From: Corynebacterium sp. ES2730-CONJ
GTDB lineage: Bacteria > Actinomycetota > Actinomycetes > Mycobacteriales > Mycobacteriaceae
Length of the DNA: 64,000 nucleotides
Direction of reading: 5' to 3'
NCBI RefSeq assembly: GCF_024834055.1
Contig: NZ_JANUXZ010000001.1
Location: forward strand, 248,001 to 312,000
Made by a program: the position numbers and the translations under genes. Under the pieces are notes generated by a model that was not told where the DNA came from, made no database searches, and saw only the letters and a list, made by a program, of their open reading frames with translations. Each line of letters opens with the position of its first letter. Position 1 is the first letter of the stretch. Of this stretch, positions 19,296 through 25,963 are shown one piece after another.

Positions 19296-19772
19296 TTAGT
19301 TGTTTTCAGCCTCGCGCTCGCGGCGATGCATCAGGCGAATCTCAGCCTCAAAGTCGGCAGCTGATTCGAACGATTTATAAACCGAAGCAAATCGAAGATA
19401 GGCCACCTCATCGAGTTCTCGCAGTGGATCGAGAATAGCCAAACCAATATCATTGGCGTGAATCTGCGAGGAACCGTGCGACCGGACAGTGGCCTCCACT
19501 TGCTGCGCAAGAAGCTTCAAAGCATCATCGCCCACATCGCGCCCCTGGCATGCTCTTCGAACTCCAACAATCACCTTTTCCCTACTAAAGGGTTCAGTGA
19601 GGCCGTTCCGCTTCATCACGAGTAGTTGAGCTTTTTCTACCGTGGTAAAGCGCCCGCCACACGACATGCACTCGCGCCGGCGTCGAATCGCCGCACCAGA
19701 TTCGGCGACCCGAGAGTCGATCACTTTTGATTGCTCATATTGACAGAAGGGGCAGTGCATAGTCGTACTCAT
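19296..19772 (-). CDS. nrdR: Transcriptional repressor NrdR
   Basis: A 158-residue protein. The N-terminal zinc ribbon has CPFC at 7-10 and CMSC at 35-38 (typical CPFC...CxxC), followed by an ATP-cone domain ([26 protein letters not shown]). NrdR represses ribonucleotide reductase genes in response to nucleotide state. No nrd gene is in the window. Position next to the lexA locus is conserved in actinobacteria. The start may instead be the ATG at 19760 (MHCPFC), the more usual N-terminus for the family. AAAGG lies too close to the upstream ATG and somewhat far from the second. Confidence 0.96.
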   Translation of the reverse strand: MSTTMHCPFCQYEQSKVIDSRVAESGAAIRRRRECMSCGGRFTTVEKAQLLVMKRNGLTEPFSREKVIVGVRRACQGRDVGDDALKLLAQQVEATVRSHGSSQIHANDIGLAILDPLRELDEVAYLRFASVYKSFESAADFEAEIRLMHRREREAENN

Positions 19773-19822
19773 ACCTTTTCGGATAAAAAGCGATATTTAC
19801 CTACATCATAGACCGCCCCGAT

Positions 19823-20188
19823 TTAACCACCCAGCGGAATCGAGGAATAGGAAGCGACGGCATATGCACTTTCCCCGTCGGGTTGGCTACTAGCCCCCTC
19901 GTCGTTAGCGACGAGCAGTCCGAAGAATATGAAAAGACCAAAGATGCCACCCGCAATATAATTTTTCCAAGCGCTATCACCTTCGTCGTGAGAAACTATC
20001 TCCGGATAGGTTGTACCGCGCTGCGGCTCATGCTCGAAGGGGTTGGATACGAGCGAATAAGACAACGTGCGTATATAACGAGGTCCGCTACTACTATGCG
20101 TGAGCGATCGAATAGCTCCTCCATCCCAAACCTCAGCCGGAGGAACCATAACAGCATCTGCCTTGTTCAATGGTTCTAATATCGTCAT
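19823..20188 (-). CDS. Small single-pass membrane protein divergent from lexA (ChiZ-position, no LysM)
   Basis: A 121-residue protein: a polar N-terminus of about 74 residues, one hydrophobic segment at about 75-94 (YIAGGIFGLFIFFGLLVA), then a short 27-residue Ser/Gly-rich tail. It occupies the slot between nrdR and lexA where actinobacteria usually encode an SOS-induced membrane protein with a LysM domain (ChiZ/Rv2719c in M. tuberculosis; DivS lies near lexA in Corynebacterium), which blocks cell division. Topology fits, but no LysM domain is present. An SOS cell-division role is therefore inference from position only. It has a GGAG Shine-Dalgarno. The frame is intact, with no sign of a downstream LysM fragment before nrdR. 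Confidence 0.65.
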   Translation of the reverse strand: MTILEPLNKADAVMVPPAEVWDGGAIRSLTHSSSGPRYIRTLSYSLVSNPFEHEPQRGTTYPEIVSHDEGDSAWKNYIAGGIFGLFIFFGLLVANDEGASSQPDGESAYAVASYSSIPLGG

Positions 20189-20566
20189 GGTGTGGCTCCT
20201 TATATCTCGCTAAAATCACCGGGTCTGGACTCATGATCTATTTCTAACAGTTATGTTCGAATTTAACGTCCCCACAGATCCAAAGCGGGGCTCAATACTA
20301 TCCATTTAGCAACTATGTTCGAATTATGCTCATGTTCGAGAGATATGTCAATATACAAGTGTGAAATCTCATTTTTTTGCTGCTCAGGAACGCCTTGGGT
20401 GGGCGCAGATTTTTCGAACACTATCGCGCAAATAGTAAGTGCGTTCTAATAATTCGGAGTTCTTTACATCTAAACTCGCACAATCGAACACGGTGCCCTA
20501 AACTAAATAATCGAATACCTTGGCGAGTCAACTCGCGAGGACCAACCCACTCAAGGAAAGCGCATT
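20189..20566. promoter_or_regulatory. Divergent promoter region of lexA with repeated GTTCGA/TCGAAC half-sites
   Basis: This 378-base gap holds no convincing gene. It contains ATGTTCGA at 20253-20260, 20315-20322 and 20332-20339, and TCGAAC at 20414-20419 and 20484-20489. These equal the halves of the actinobacterial LexA box (TCGAAC-N4-GTTCGA), but none pairs at the N4 spacing. LexA autoregulation through imperfect or half-sites is possible. The lexA ATG has an AAGGAAAG Shine-Dalgarno. Confidence 0.45.
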
Positions 20567-21280
20567 ATGGCCTCCAAGAAGACCTCCGACGCAACCAAAA
20601 TTTCTGGCACTCTAGCTCGGGAGAAATTATCAAAGCGCCAGGAGACCATCCTCCAAGTCATCAACGACGCTCTGGTTCTGCGCGGCTACCCGCCCAGCAT
20701 CCGAGAAATTGGGGATGCCACTGGCTTGCAGTCCACTTCCTCTGTTGCCTATCAACTCAGAGAGCTCGAGCGCAAGGGCTATATAAAAAGGGATGCAAAT
20801 AAGCCGCGTGCTGTTGATATCAAGGTCAACCTCTCTCCACAGCGCACTGCCGCCAAGAAGGATTCTCAACCCATCAGTGTTCAAGACGAGAGTGATCGTG
20901 CACATACTTCCTATATACCGCTCGTCGGGGCGATTGCGGCAGGCAACCCGATTCTAGCCGAGGAAAATATCGACACCTACTACCCTGTACCCAAAGATTT
21001 TGTAGGTGATGGCGACCTCTTCATGCTCCAGGTCGTTGGCGAGTCCATGCAAGACGCCGGAATACTGGACGGCGACTATATCATCATCCGATCTCAGCCT
21101 GTTGCCAATAACGGCGAGTTTGTGGCGGCTATGATCGATGGGGAAGCTACGGTCAAGGAGTTCAGAAAAGATCGAACCGGCATCTGGCTGCTGCCACACA
21201 ACCCAGTCTTCGACCCCATCCCCGCAACTCCCGAAACCGAAATCTTGGGAAAGGTCGTCTCGGTATTTCGCACCTTTTAG
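20567..21280 (+). CDS. lexA: SOS repressor LexA
   Basis: A 237-residue protein. The N-terminal winged helix (KRQETILQVINDALVLRGYPPSIREIGDATGL with recognition helix STSSVAYQLREL) is followed by a linker and the S24 autoprotease domain. The cleavage site Ala125-Gly126 lies in GAIAAGNP, catalytic Ser160 in VVGESMQDAGI and Lys197 in GEATVKEF. RecA-stimulated self-cleavage derepresses SOS genes. A perfect LexA box precedes recA in this window. It is divergent from the small membrane protein and followed by a CG-rich hairpin. Confidence 0.97.
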   Translation: MASKKTSDATKISGTLAREKLSKRQETILQVINDALVLRGYPPSIREIGDATGLQSTSSVAYQLRELERKGYIKRDANKPRAVDIKVNLSPQRTAAKKDSQPISVQDESDRAHTSYIPLVGAIAAGNPILAEENIDTYYPVPKDFVGDGDLFMLQVVGESMQDAGILDGDYIIIRSQPVANNGEFVAAMIDGEATVKEFRKDRTGIWLLPHNPVFDPIPATPETEILGKVVSVFRTF

Positions 21281-21300
21281 GAACTACCGCCCGAACCCTG

Positions 21301-21323
21301 CGGGGGTACAAACATTACCCCCG
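21301..21323 (+). terminator. Probable lexA terminator without a T-tract
   Basis: Perfect 8-bp stem CGGGGGTA / TACCCCCG with a 7-base loop, 20 bases after the lexA stop. No run of T follows, as is often the case in actinobacteria, so termination strength is uncertain. Confidence 0.5.
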
Positions 21324-21526
21324 AAACGGAATTGTCAGTGAAATCACAGGAAACAACATAAACAAAGAACTAGTGTGTTTATCAGTTTTTCCCCAGCTAG
21401 ATGAGTCAATTTGAGCGGCCTCGTAGAGGTATAGGTGTGGTTTTTAGGTCGTGATCGCACGGCCACTTCTGATTTTCCCCACATAAACATGCAAGAATAA
21501 AGGGAGGAATTTTCCAAACAAAAAGA

Positions 21527-21562
21527 AAACGGGCATCATTTCTCGCAGGCCTATGCCCGTTT
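21527..21562 (+). promoter_or_regulatory. 10-bp hairpin in the leader of the DeoR-type regulator gene
   Basis: AAACGGGCAT / ATGCCCGTTT with a 16-base loop, 51 bases before the regulator start. It lacks a T-tract longer than TTT. It could be a weak terminator, an attenuator or an mRNA stability element. The remainder of 21281-21613 shows an orphan Shine-Dalgarno-like GGGAGGA near 21502 with no start codon behind it, and otherwise nothing I can interpret. Confidence 0.4.
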
Positions 21563-21613
21563 CTAGGGCACCCGCCGCACATGCTCGGGGCAATATGAGG
21601 AGTGATTGAGACC

Positions 21614-22393
21614 ATGTATTCAGAAGAACGCCGCCGCCAAATTGCTTCTCTTACCGCTGTGGAAGGACGAGTTAACGTCACCGAATTAGCCGCACGCTTT
21701 AATGTCACTGCCGAGACAATCAGACGTGATCTTGCGGTTTTAGATCGCGAGGGTGTCGTCCACCGGGTCCACGGAGGCGCGGTGGCGAACCAGACTTTTC
21801 AAACCACTGAATATCCCCTCGATACCCGAGCCCGTTCGGCCTCGGGGGCAAAAAATTCCATCGCACAAGCAGCGGTCAGATTCCTTCCGCCTTCACAGGG
21901 AGGAATATTCCTTGATGCCGGTACAACAACAGCAGCCCTGGCAGATATCATCGCGCTACAACCCCAAGCCAAGCAATGGGCGATCGTCACTAATTCTTTG
22001 TCCATTGCTCTTAATTTGGCCAATTCAGGTCTCGACGAAATCCAGCTACTCGGAGGCAGCGTTCGCTCAATTACCCAGGCAGTTGTCGGTGATACCGCAC
22101 TAAGAACCCTCGCACTGCTGCGTGCTGAGGTTGCGTTTATAGGGACTAATGCCCTCACTCTTGATCACGGTCTCTCGACAGCGGACGCGCAAGAGGCTGC
22201 TATTAAATCCGCCATGATCACCAATGCACGCAAGATCGTCGTCCTGTGCGACTCGACTAAAATGGGTACAGATTATCTCGTGAGCTTTGGTTCAATTGCA
22301 GATATCGATGTTATCATCACTGATTCCAATGCCCCCGAATCCTTTGTAAAAGCACTGAAGGAAAACAATATAGAGGTAGTAATCGCAGACTAG
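21614..22393 (+). CDS. DeoR-family transcriptional regulator (FruR-like)
   Basis: A 259-residue protein. The DeoR helix-turn-helix is GRVNVTELAARFNVTAETIRRDLAVLDREGVVHRVHGGAV, followed by a phosphosugar-binding isomerase-like sensor domain (FLDAGTTTAALA, VTNSLSIALNLA, LLGGSVR, DSTKMG). It is convergent with ptsI and near fruK and ptsH, so it probably senses fructose 1-phosphate or a related phosphosugar and controls the PTS genes. The start at ATG 21614 is preceded by GAGGAG 11 bases upstream; a GTG at 21602 overlaps that Shine-Dalgarno and is less likely. Confidence 0.88.
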   Translation: MYSEERRRQIASLTAVEGRVNVTELAARFNVTAETIRRDLAVLDREGVVHRVHGGAVANQTFQTTEYPLDTRARSASGAKNSIAQAAVRFLPPSQGGIFLDAGTTTAALADIIALQPQAKQWAIVTNSLSIALNLANSGLDEIQLLGGSVRSITQAVVGDTALRTLALLRAEVAFIGTNALTLDHGLSTADAQEAAIKSAMITNARKIVVLCDSTKMGTDYLVSFGSIADIDVIITDSNAPESFVKALKENNIEVVIAD

Positions 22394-22403
22394 GCACAAA
22401 AAT

Positions 22404-22432
22404 ATCCCGCTAGTCATAGCTACTAGCGGGAT
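22404..22432. terminator. Bidirectional terminator between the DeoR regulator and ptsI
   Basis: Perfect 11-bp stem ATCCCGCTAGT / ACTAGCGGGAT with a 7-base loop, and A5 on the minus-facing side that gives a T-run for ptsI. Confidence 0.85.
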
Positions 22433-22437
22433 TAGTT

Positions 22438-24135
22438 CTAACCTTCGAGGATGTCACGCACCTTGGCGCGGGCATCCTTAGCACCGTCTGCGTGGAGAGC
22501 AGCCTGAGCAGCTCTCTGGCAGGTCTCAAAATCAACGGCTGCTAGCTGTGCACCCACTCCGGCGATAGCTGTCGCAGCGGTTGATAGCGAGTTCACACCT
22601 AAACCGGTGAGCACGCATGCAAGCATGGGATCTGCTGCTGCCTCACCGCAAACGCCAACAGCGGTATTCGTCCGCTGGCCTTCCTTGCACGTGAGATCGA
22701 TCAAACGCAGCACGGCTGGCTGCCATGGATCCGTGAGATAGGCGAGCTGAGGAGACAACCTGTCGGCGGCCATCGTATACTGTGTCAGATCATTGGTGCC
22801 AATGGAGACGAAGTCTAGATACTGCATGATTTTATCTGCCATAAGGGCAGCCGCCGGAACCTCAATCATGGCACCTGCGACGAGGCCACGCTCGCGGCAC
22901 AAATCTGAGAACCACTTGGCCTCTCGAGTTGTGGCTACCATTGGAGCCATTACCCACGTCGGAGCGGACTCGTCACGGCCTAGTTCACGAGCAGCTTGTG
23001 CAATAGCGTCGAGCTGACGGGTCATCAGTGATTCATTAGACAAGGCGATGCGCAAACCACGAACGCCCAGAGCTGGGTTAGTCTCGTCAATAAGGGATGC
23101 AAAAGCTATAGGCTTATCAGAACCAGCATCCAAGGTGCGTACAACTACTTTGGAGTCCGGGAACTGTTCGAGGACCTTTCGGTAAATGTCGGCTTGCTCA
23201 TCAACACTTGGTTCTTCGGTGGCATTCAGGAAACACAACTCAGTTCGGAATAGACCGACTCCCTCAGCTTGTGATTCCTCAGCTGCAATGCGAGCGGCTT
23301 TACCGTCTTGCACATTGGCCAACAGCTGAACAGCATAGCCGTCCTTGGTTTGTGCCGGACCTCGCCACTTGGAGACCCACTCAGCTAATTCATCCGACTT
23401 GCGCTCTGCTGCTTGAGCAGTCTCCGGATGAGGCTCTACCTCGATAGTTCCCAGGTAACCGTCCACCAGTACGTGCGTTCCGGCTTTGATATCGGTGATT
23501 TCTGATCCAGCTGCGACAATGCACGGCACGTTGAGCTGGCGTGCAATGATGGCAGTATGAGAGGTAGGACCGCCTAATTCCGTGACTAAACCGACGAAGT
23601 ATTTAGTATCAAGCGCCGCGGTATCTGCTGGAGAAAGATCATCGGCGAATAGCACCACGCGCTCATCGACATCGGGGAGCCCAGGCTCTGGTTCACCGCG
23701 AAGCTCCGCGATTACACGATCGCGAATATCCTTCAGGTCCGTGGTGCGCTCGGCCATAAGACCACCAGCGGCTTCAAACATGGACACAAATTTATCGGTG
23801 GCAGCCATCACAGCGTACTCCGCGGTGTGTCCACCCTTGATTCCCTTGGTCACTAGCTTGCGCCAGCCACGGTCGTTTACCATACCTGCGGTAGCCTTCA
23901 GTACAGCAGCGGCGTCGCCCACGGCATGCTCCGAGCGCCTGAGTAGGCGTCCGGCCACAATATCGGCAGCTCCAGCGAAGCGCTCTACCTCTGGCGCCCG
24001 AAGATCTTCGGCAAGCTGGGGAGACTCTTTGGGCAGCTCGGGGCGGGCGCTGATCCATACAGCCTTCGCGTAGCGGACACCCCCTACCACACCAGTACCT
24101 TTATATTTCGTGTTACCAGTCACATCGCTTGTCAA
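22438..24135 (-). CDS. ptsI: PTS enzyme I (phosphoenolpyruvate-protein phosphotransferase)
   Basis: A 565-residue cytoplasmic enzyme. It has an N-terminal HPr-binding helical domain, the phosphohistidine swivel domain with LGGPTSHTAIIARQ (His193), and a C-terminal PEP-binding TIM barrel (GLFRTELCFLN, VVRTLDAGSDKP, ALGVRGLRIAL, VSIGTNDLTQYTMAADR, VGVCGEAAADP with the catalytic cysteine). It transfers phosphate from PEP to HPr, encoded at 25656 on the other strand. The start is a TTG at 24135 with GAGGAT upstream. It is transcribed away from fruK across a shared 382-base intergenic region. Confidence 0.96.
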   Translation of the reverse strand: MTSDVTGNTKYKGTGVVGGVRYAKAVWISARPELPKESPQLAEDLRAPEVERFAGAADIVAGRLLRRSEHAVGDAAAVLKATAGMVNDRGWRKLVTKGIKGGHTAEYAVMAATDKFVSMFEAAGGLMAERTTDLKDIRDRVIAELRGEPEPGLPDVDERVVLFADDLSPADTAALDTKYFVGLVTELGGPTSHTAIIARQLNVPCIVAAGSEITDIKAGTHVLVDGYLGTIEVEPHPETAQAAERKSDELAEWVSKWRGPAQTKDGYAVQLLANVQDGKAARIAAEESQAEGVGLFRTELCFLNATEEPSVDEQADIYRKVLEQFPDSKVVVRTLDAGSDKPIAFASLIDETNPALGVRGLRIALSNESLMTRQLDAIAQAARELGRDESAPTWVMAPMVATTREAKWFSDLCRERGLVAGAMIEVPAAALMADKIMQYLDFVSIGTNDLTQYTMAADRLSPQLAYLTDPWQPAVLRLIDLTCKEGQRTNTAVGVCGEAAADPMLACVLTGLGVNSLSTAATAIAGVGAQLAAVDFETCQRAAQAALHADGAKDARAKVRDILEG

Positions 24136-24252
24136 TATAATTCATCCTCACTTTTACATAGCTAACAAACCCAGAACACCACAAAAATCCCAAAAAAGCA
24201 ATACGATTCACACATTCGGGCGTCAAAACTCACCCTCTTTGTTGGGTTTTAA

Positions 24253-24282
24253 TTGACATCTAAAAATAATAAGGCTTACTCT
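24253..24282 (+). promoter_or_regulatory. Probable promoter reading toward fruK
   Basis: TTGACA at 24253-24258 and TACTCT at 24277-24282, with an 18-base spacer. It would give a 5' leader of about 230 bases before the fruK GTG at 24518. Confidence 0.4.
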
Positions 24283-24340
24283 TCAAGGAAGATCCTGTTA
24301 TCCTCTCAGCAGCGCGTCACTGAGCTGCACCTTAGCTTCG

Positions 24341-24434
24341 ATGGCTGGATATCAACTCCGTATCAACTATGAGATATTTCAGCCATGAGCTAGGTTGCGG
24401 GATCCGCAACGGTTCAGGTGCCCCTCATAGCACC
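24341..24434 (+). ncRNA. Structured 5' leader upstream of fruK (unassigned)
   Basis: Three hairpins follow one another. The first is ATGGCTG-GATATC at 24341-24353 pairing with GATAT and CAGCCAT at 24373-24386. The second is perfect: GTTGCGG / CCGCAAC with a GAT loop (24394-24410). The third is GGTGC / GCACC (24417-24434). They lie in a long gap (24136-24517) with no gene, downstream of a plausible promoter. I do not recognise a known riboswitch class. It may be a regulatory leader of fruK, or simply operator DNA; I cannot tell from one sequence. Confidence 0.35.
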
Positions 24435-24517
24435 ACACGGAAAGCGTTTTGTCCTGTTCTTCATACGCGCAACCCGGCTTTGTGCCATGGTGCCTTCGAT
24501 GAAAGCCAGTAATTTTT

Positions 24518-25483
24518 GTGATCGTCACCCTCACTACCAACCCGAGCATAGATACAACTTTTCTGCTAAACGACGAGCTGCGTCCAGGTGGAGTGCACCG
24601 CATGGAAACGTCACTCAGTTCAGCTGGAGGCAAAGGGATTAACGTATCCCACGCTATCTTCAAGGCCGATCGCCGAACTCTGGCAGTTTTCCCTTGTTCG
24701 AAATCTGACCCGCTCCTCCCCCTCATCAGGCAGACCGGGATCCCCTACCGAAACCTCGAAACTTTAGGTTCTACACGAGTTAATACCACGCTTTCTTCCC
24801 CGAAGGGCATAACGACAAAGCTGAATGGCCAGGGTGCATCCCTCAATAGGCGAGATCAACTGCGACTGGTAGACCTGCTGCTGAACACCCTTGATCATGC
24901 GAGTTGGGTGGTACTGGCCGGATCGCTGCCGCCTGGGACCTCGCCGTCTTTCTATACGGAGCTCATCACCCTTATCAAAGGTGAATTCCCTCATCTCAAC
25001 ATCGCTGTTGATACGTCGGATGCTCCCTTGCAGTCGGTTAGCGACAACCTCCTGATAGCGGCGCCTGACCTTCTCACCCCCAATAGTTTCGAACTCGGCC
25101 AGATTATCGGAATACCCGGGGAAATGCTGGAAAAAAAGGCCTTCGACGACAATATCGAACCTATCATCTTGTCTTCACAGAAGATTCTCAAGCGCGGCGT
25201 CAAGGAACTATTGATCACTCTCGGAGCAGCAGGAGCAATATTGGCTACAGAAAGCGGCATATTTTTCGCTAAGGCGCCACATATCAATGTGCGCTCGACG
25301 GTCGGCGCGGGTGACTGCGCTCTGGCGGGTTATCTCATGGGGCGTACTAGGGGGCTGTCTTACCCCGACTCTCTAGCTTTGGCGACCGCTTATGGCTGCG
25401 CCGCCGCTTCTTTGCCAGGGACCGAGATACCAGACCCCGCTGGAGTACATCCGGAGCGCATAAAGATTAGCCAATGGACTTAA
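24518..25483 (+). CDS. fruK: 1-phosphofructokinase (PfkB family)
   Basis: A 321-residue PfkB-family sugar kinase. It opens with IVTLTTNPSIDTTF, typical of the FruK/LacC branch, has GGKGINVSHAI for substrate binding, and the catalytic GAGD in STVGAGDCALAGYL (PfkB signature 2). It converts fructose 1-phosphate to fructose 1,6-bisphosphate, or possibly tagatose 6-phosphate as LacC does. Association with ptsI, ptsH and a DeoR regulator favours FruK. The start is GTG 24518. The gene for a fructose-specific EII permease, normally next to fruK, is absent. Confidence 0.88.
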   Translation: MIVTLTTNPSIDTTFLLNDELRPGGVHRMETSLSSAGGKGINVSHAIFKADRRTLAVFPCSKSDPLLPLIRQTGIPYRNLETLGSTRVNTTLSSPKGITTKLNGQGASLNRRDQLRLVDLLLNTLDHASWVVLAGSLPPGTSPSFYTELITLIKGEFPHLNIAVDTSDAPLQSVSDNLLIAAPDLLTPNSFELGQIIGIPGEMLEKKAFDDNIEPIILSSQKILKRGVKELLITLGAAGAILATESGIFFAKAPHINVRSTVGAGDCALAGYLMGRTRGLSYPDSLALATAYGCAAASLPGTEIPDPAGVHPERIKISQWT

Positions 25484-25655
25484 AAGACCCACTTAGGTAG
25501 CACAAGCGTCGATAATTGCCTAGAATCAAGTTTGACTCTTGAATTGCGACTTCTAACGTCGCAGCTACGTATAGCTCTGAGTTAATACAAGAGAATGAGT
25601 TTAATGACCCGGTGGGCACGTTATGCGTCCACTTTTACTGAAAGGATCCATTCCT

Positions 25656-25919
25656 ATGGCTTCTAAGACCGTTGTTGTCGGCTCCGCAGTCGGCCTACAT
25701 GCCCGCCCTGCTTCCATCATTGCCGAGGCTGCTGGTGAATTTGATGAGGACATCTTCCTAAGCATTGAAGGCGAAGACGATGACGAAACTGACGCTGCGT
25801 CCTCGTTGATGATTATGGCCCTCGGCGCAGAGAAGGGTGACAAAGTTACGGTTGTTTCGGAAAACCCTGAAGCCGTAGAGAAAATCGCTGCCTTGATCGA
25901 AAAAGATCTCGACGCCTAG
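25656..25919 (+). CDS. ptsH: Phosphocarrier protein HPr
   Basis: An 87-residue protein with the active-site motif GLHARPAS (phosphorylated His15). The regulatory-serine region reads DAASSLMIMALGAEKGD; a serine pair lies near the usual Ser46 position, shifted by a few residues. It receives phosphate from enzyme I and passes it to EIIA domains. The ATG at 25656 has GAAAGGA upstream; the longer frame from 25623 is not needed. It is 172 bases after fruK, and a strong terminator follows. Confidence 0.96.
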   Translation: MASKTVVVGSAVGLHARPASIIAEAAGEFDEDIFLSIEGEDDDETDAASSLMIMALGAEKGDKVTVVSENPEAVEKIAALIEKDLDA

Positions 25920-25932
25920 GGCATATCGAACA

Positions 25933-25963
25933 AACGCGGGTCACTATGAGCCCGCGTTTTTTA
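25933..25963. terminator. Terminator after ptsH
   Basis: AACGCGGG / CCCGCGTT 8-bp stem with a 10-base loop, followed by TTTTT; it partly overlaps the end of the convergent gene. Confidence 0.9.

Noticed and set aside
20377..20802. Open frame of 141 codons overlapping the start of lexA
   Set aside because: It is out of frame with the well-supported lexA gene, has low-complexity basic sequence and no ribosome site.
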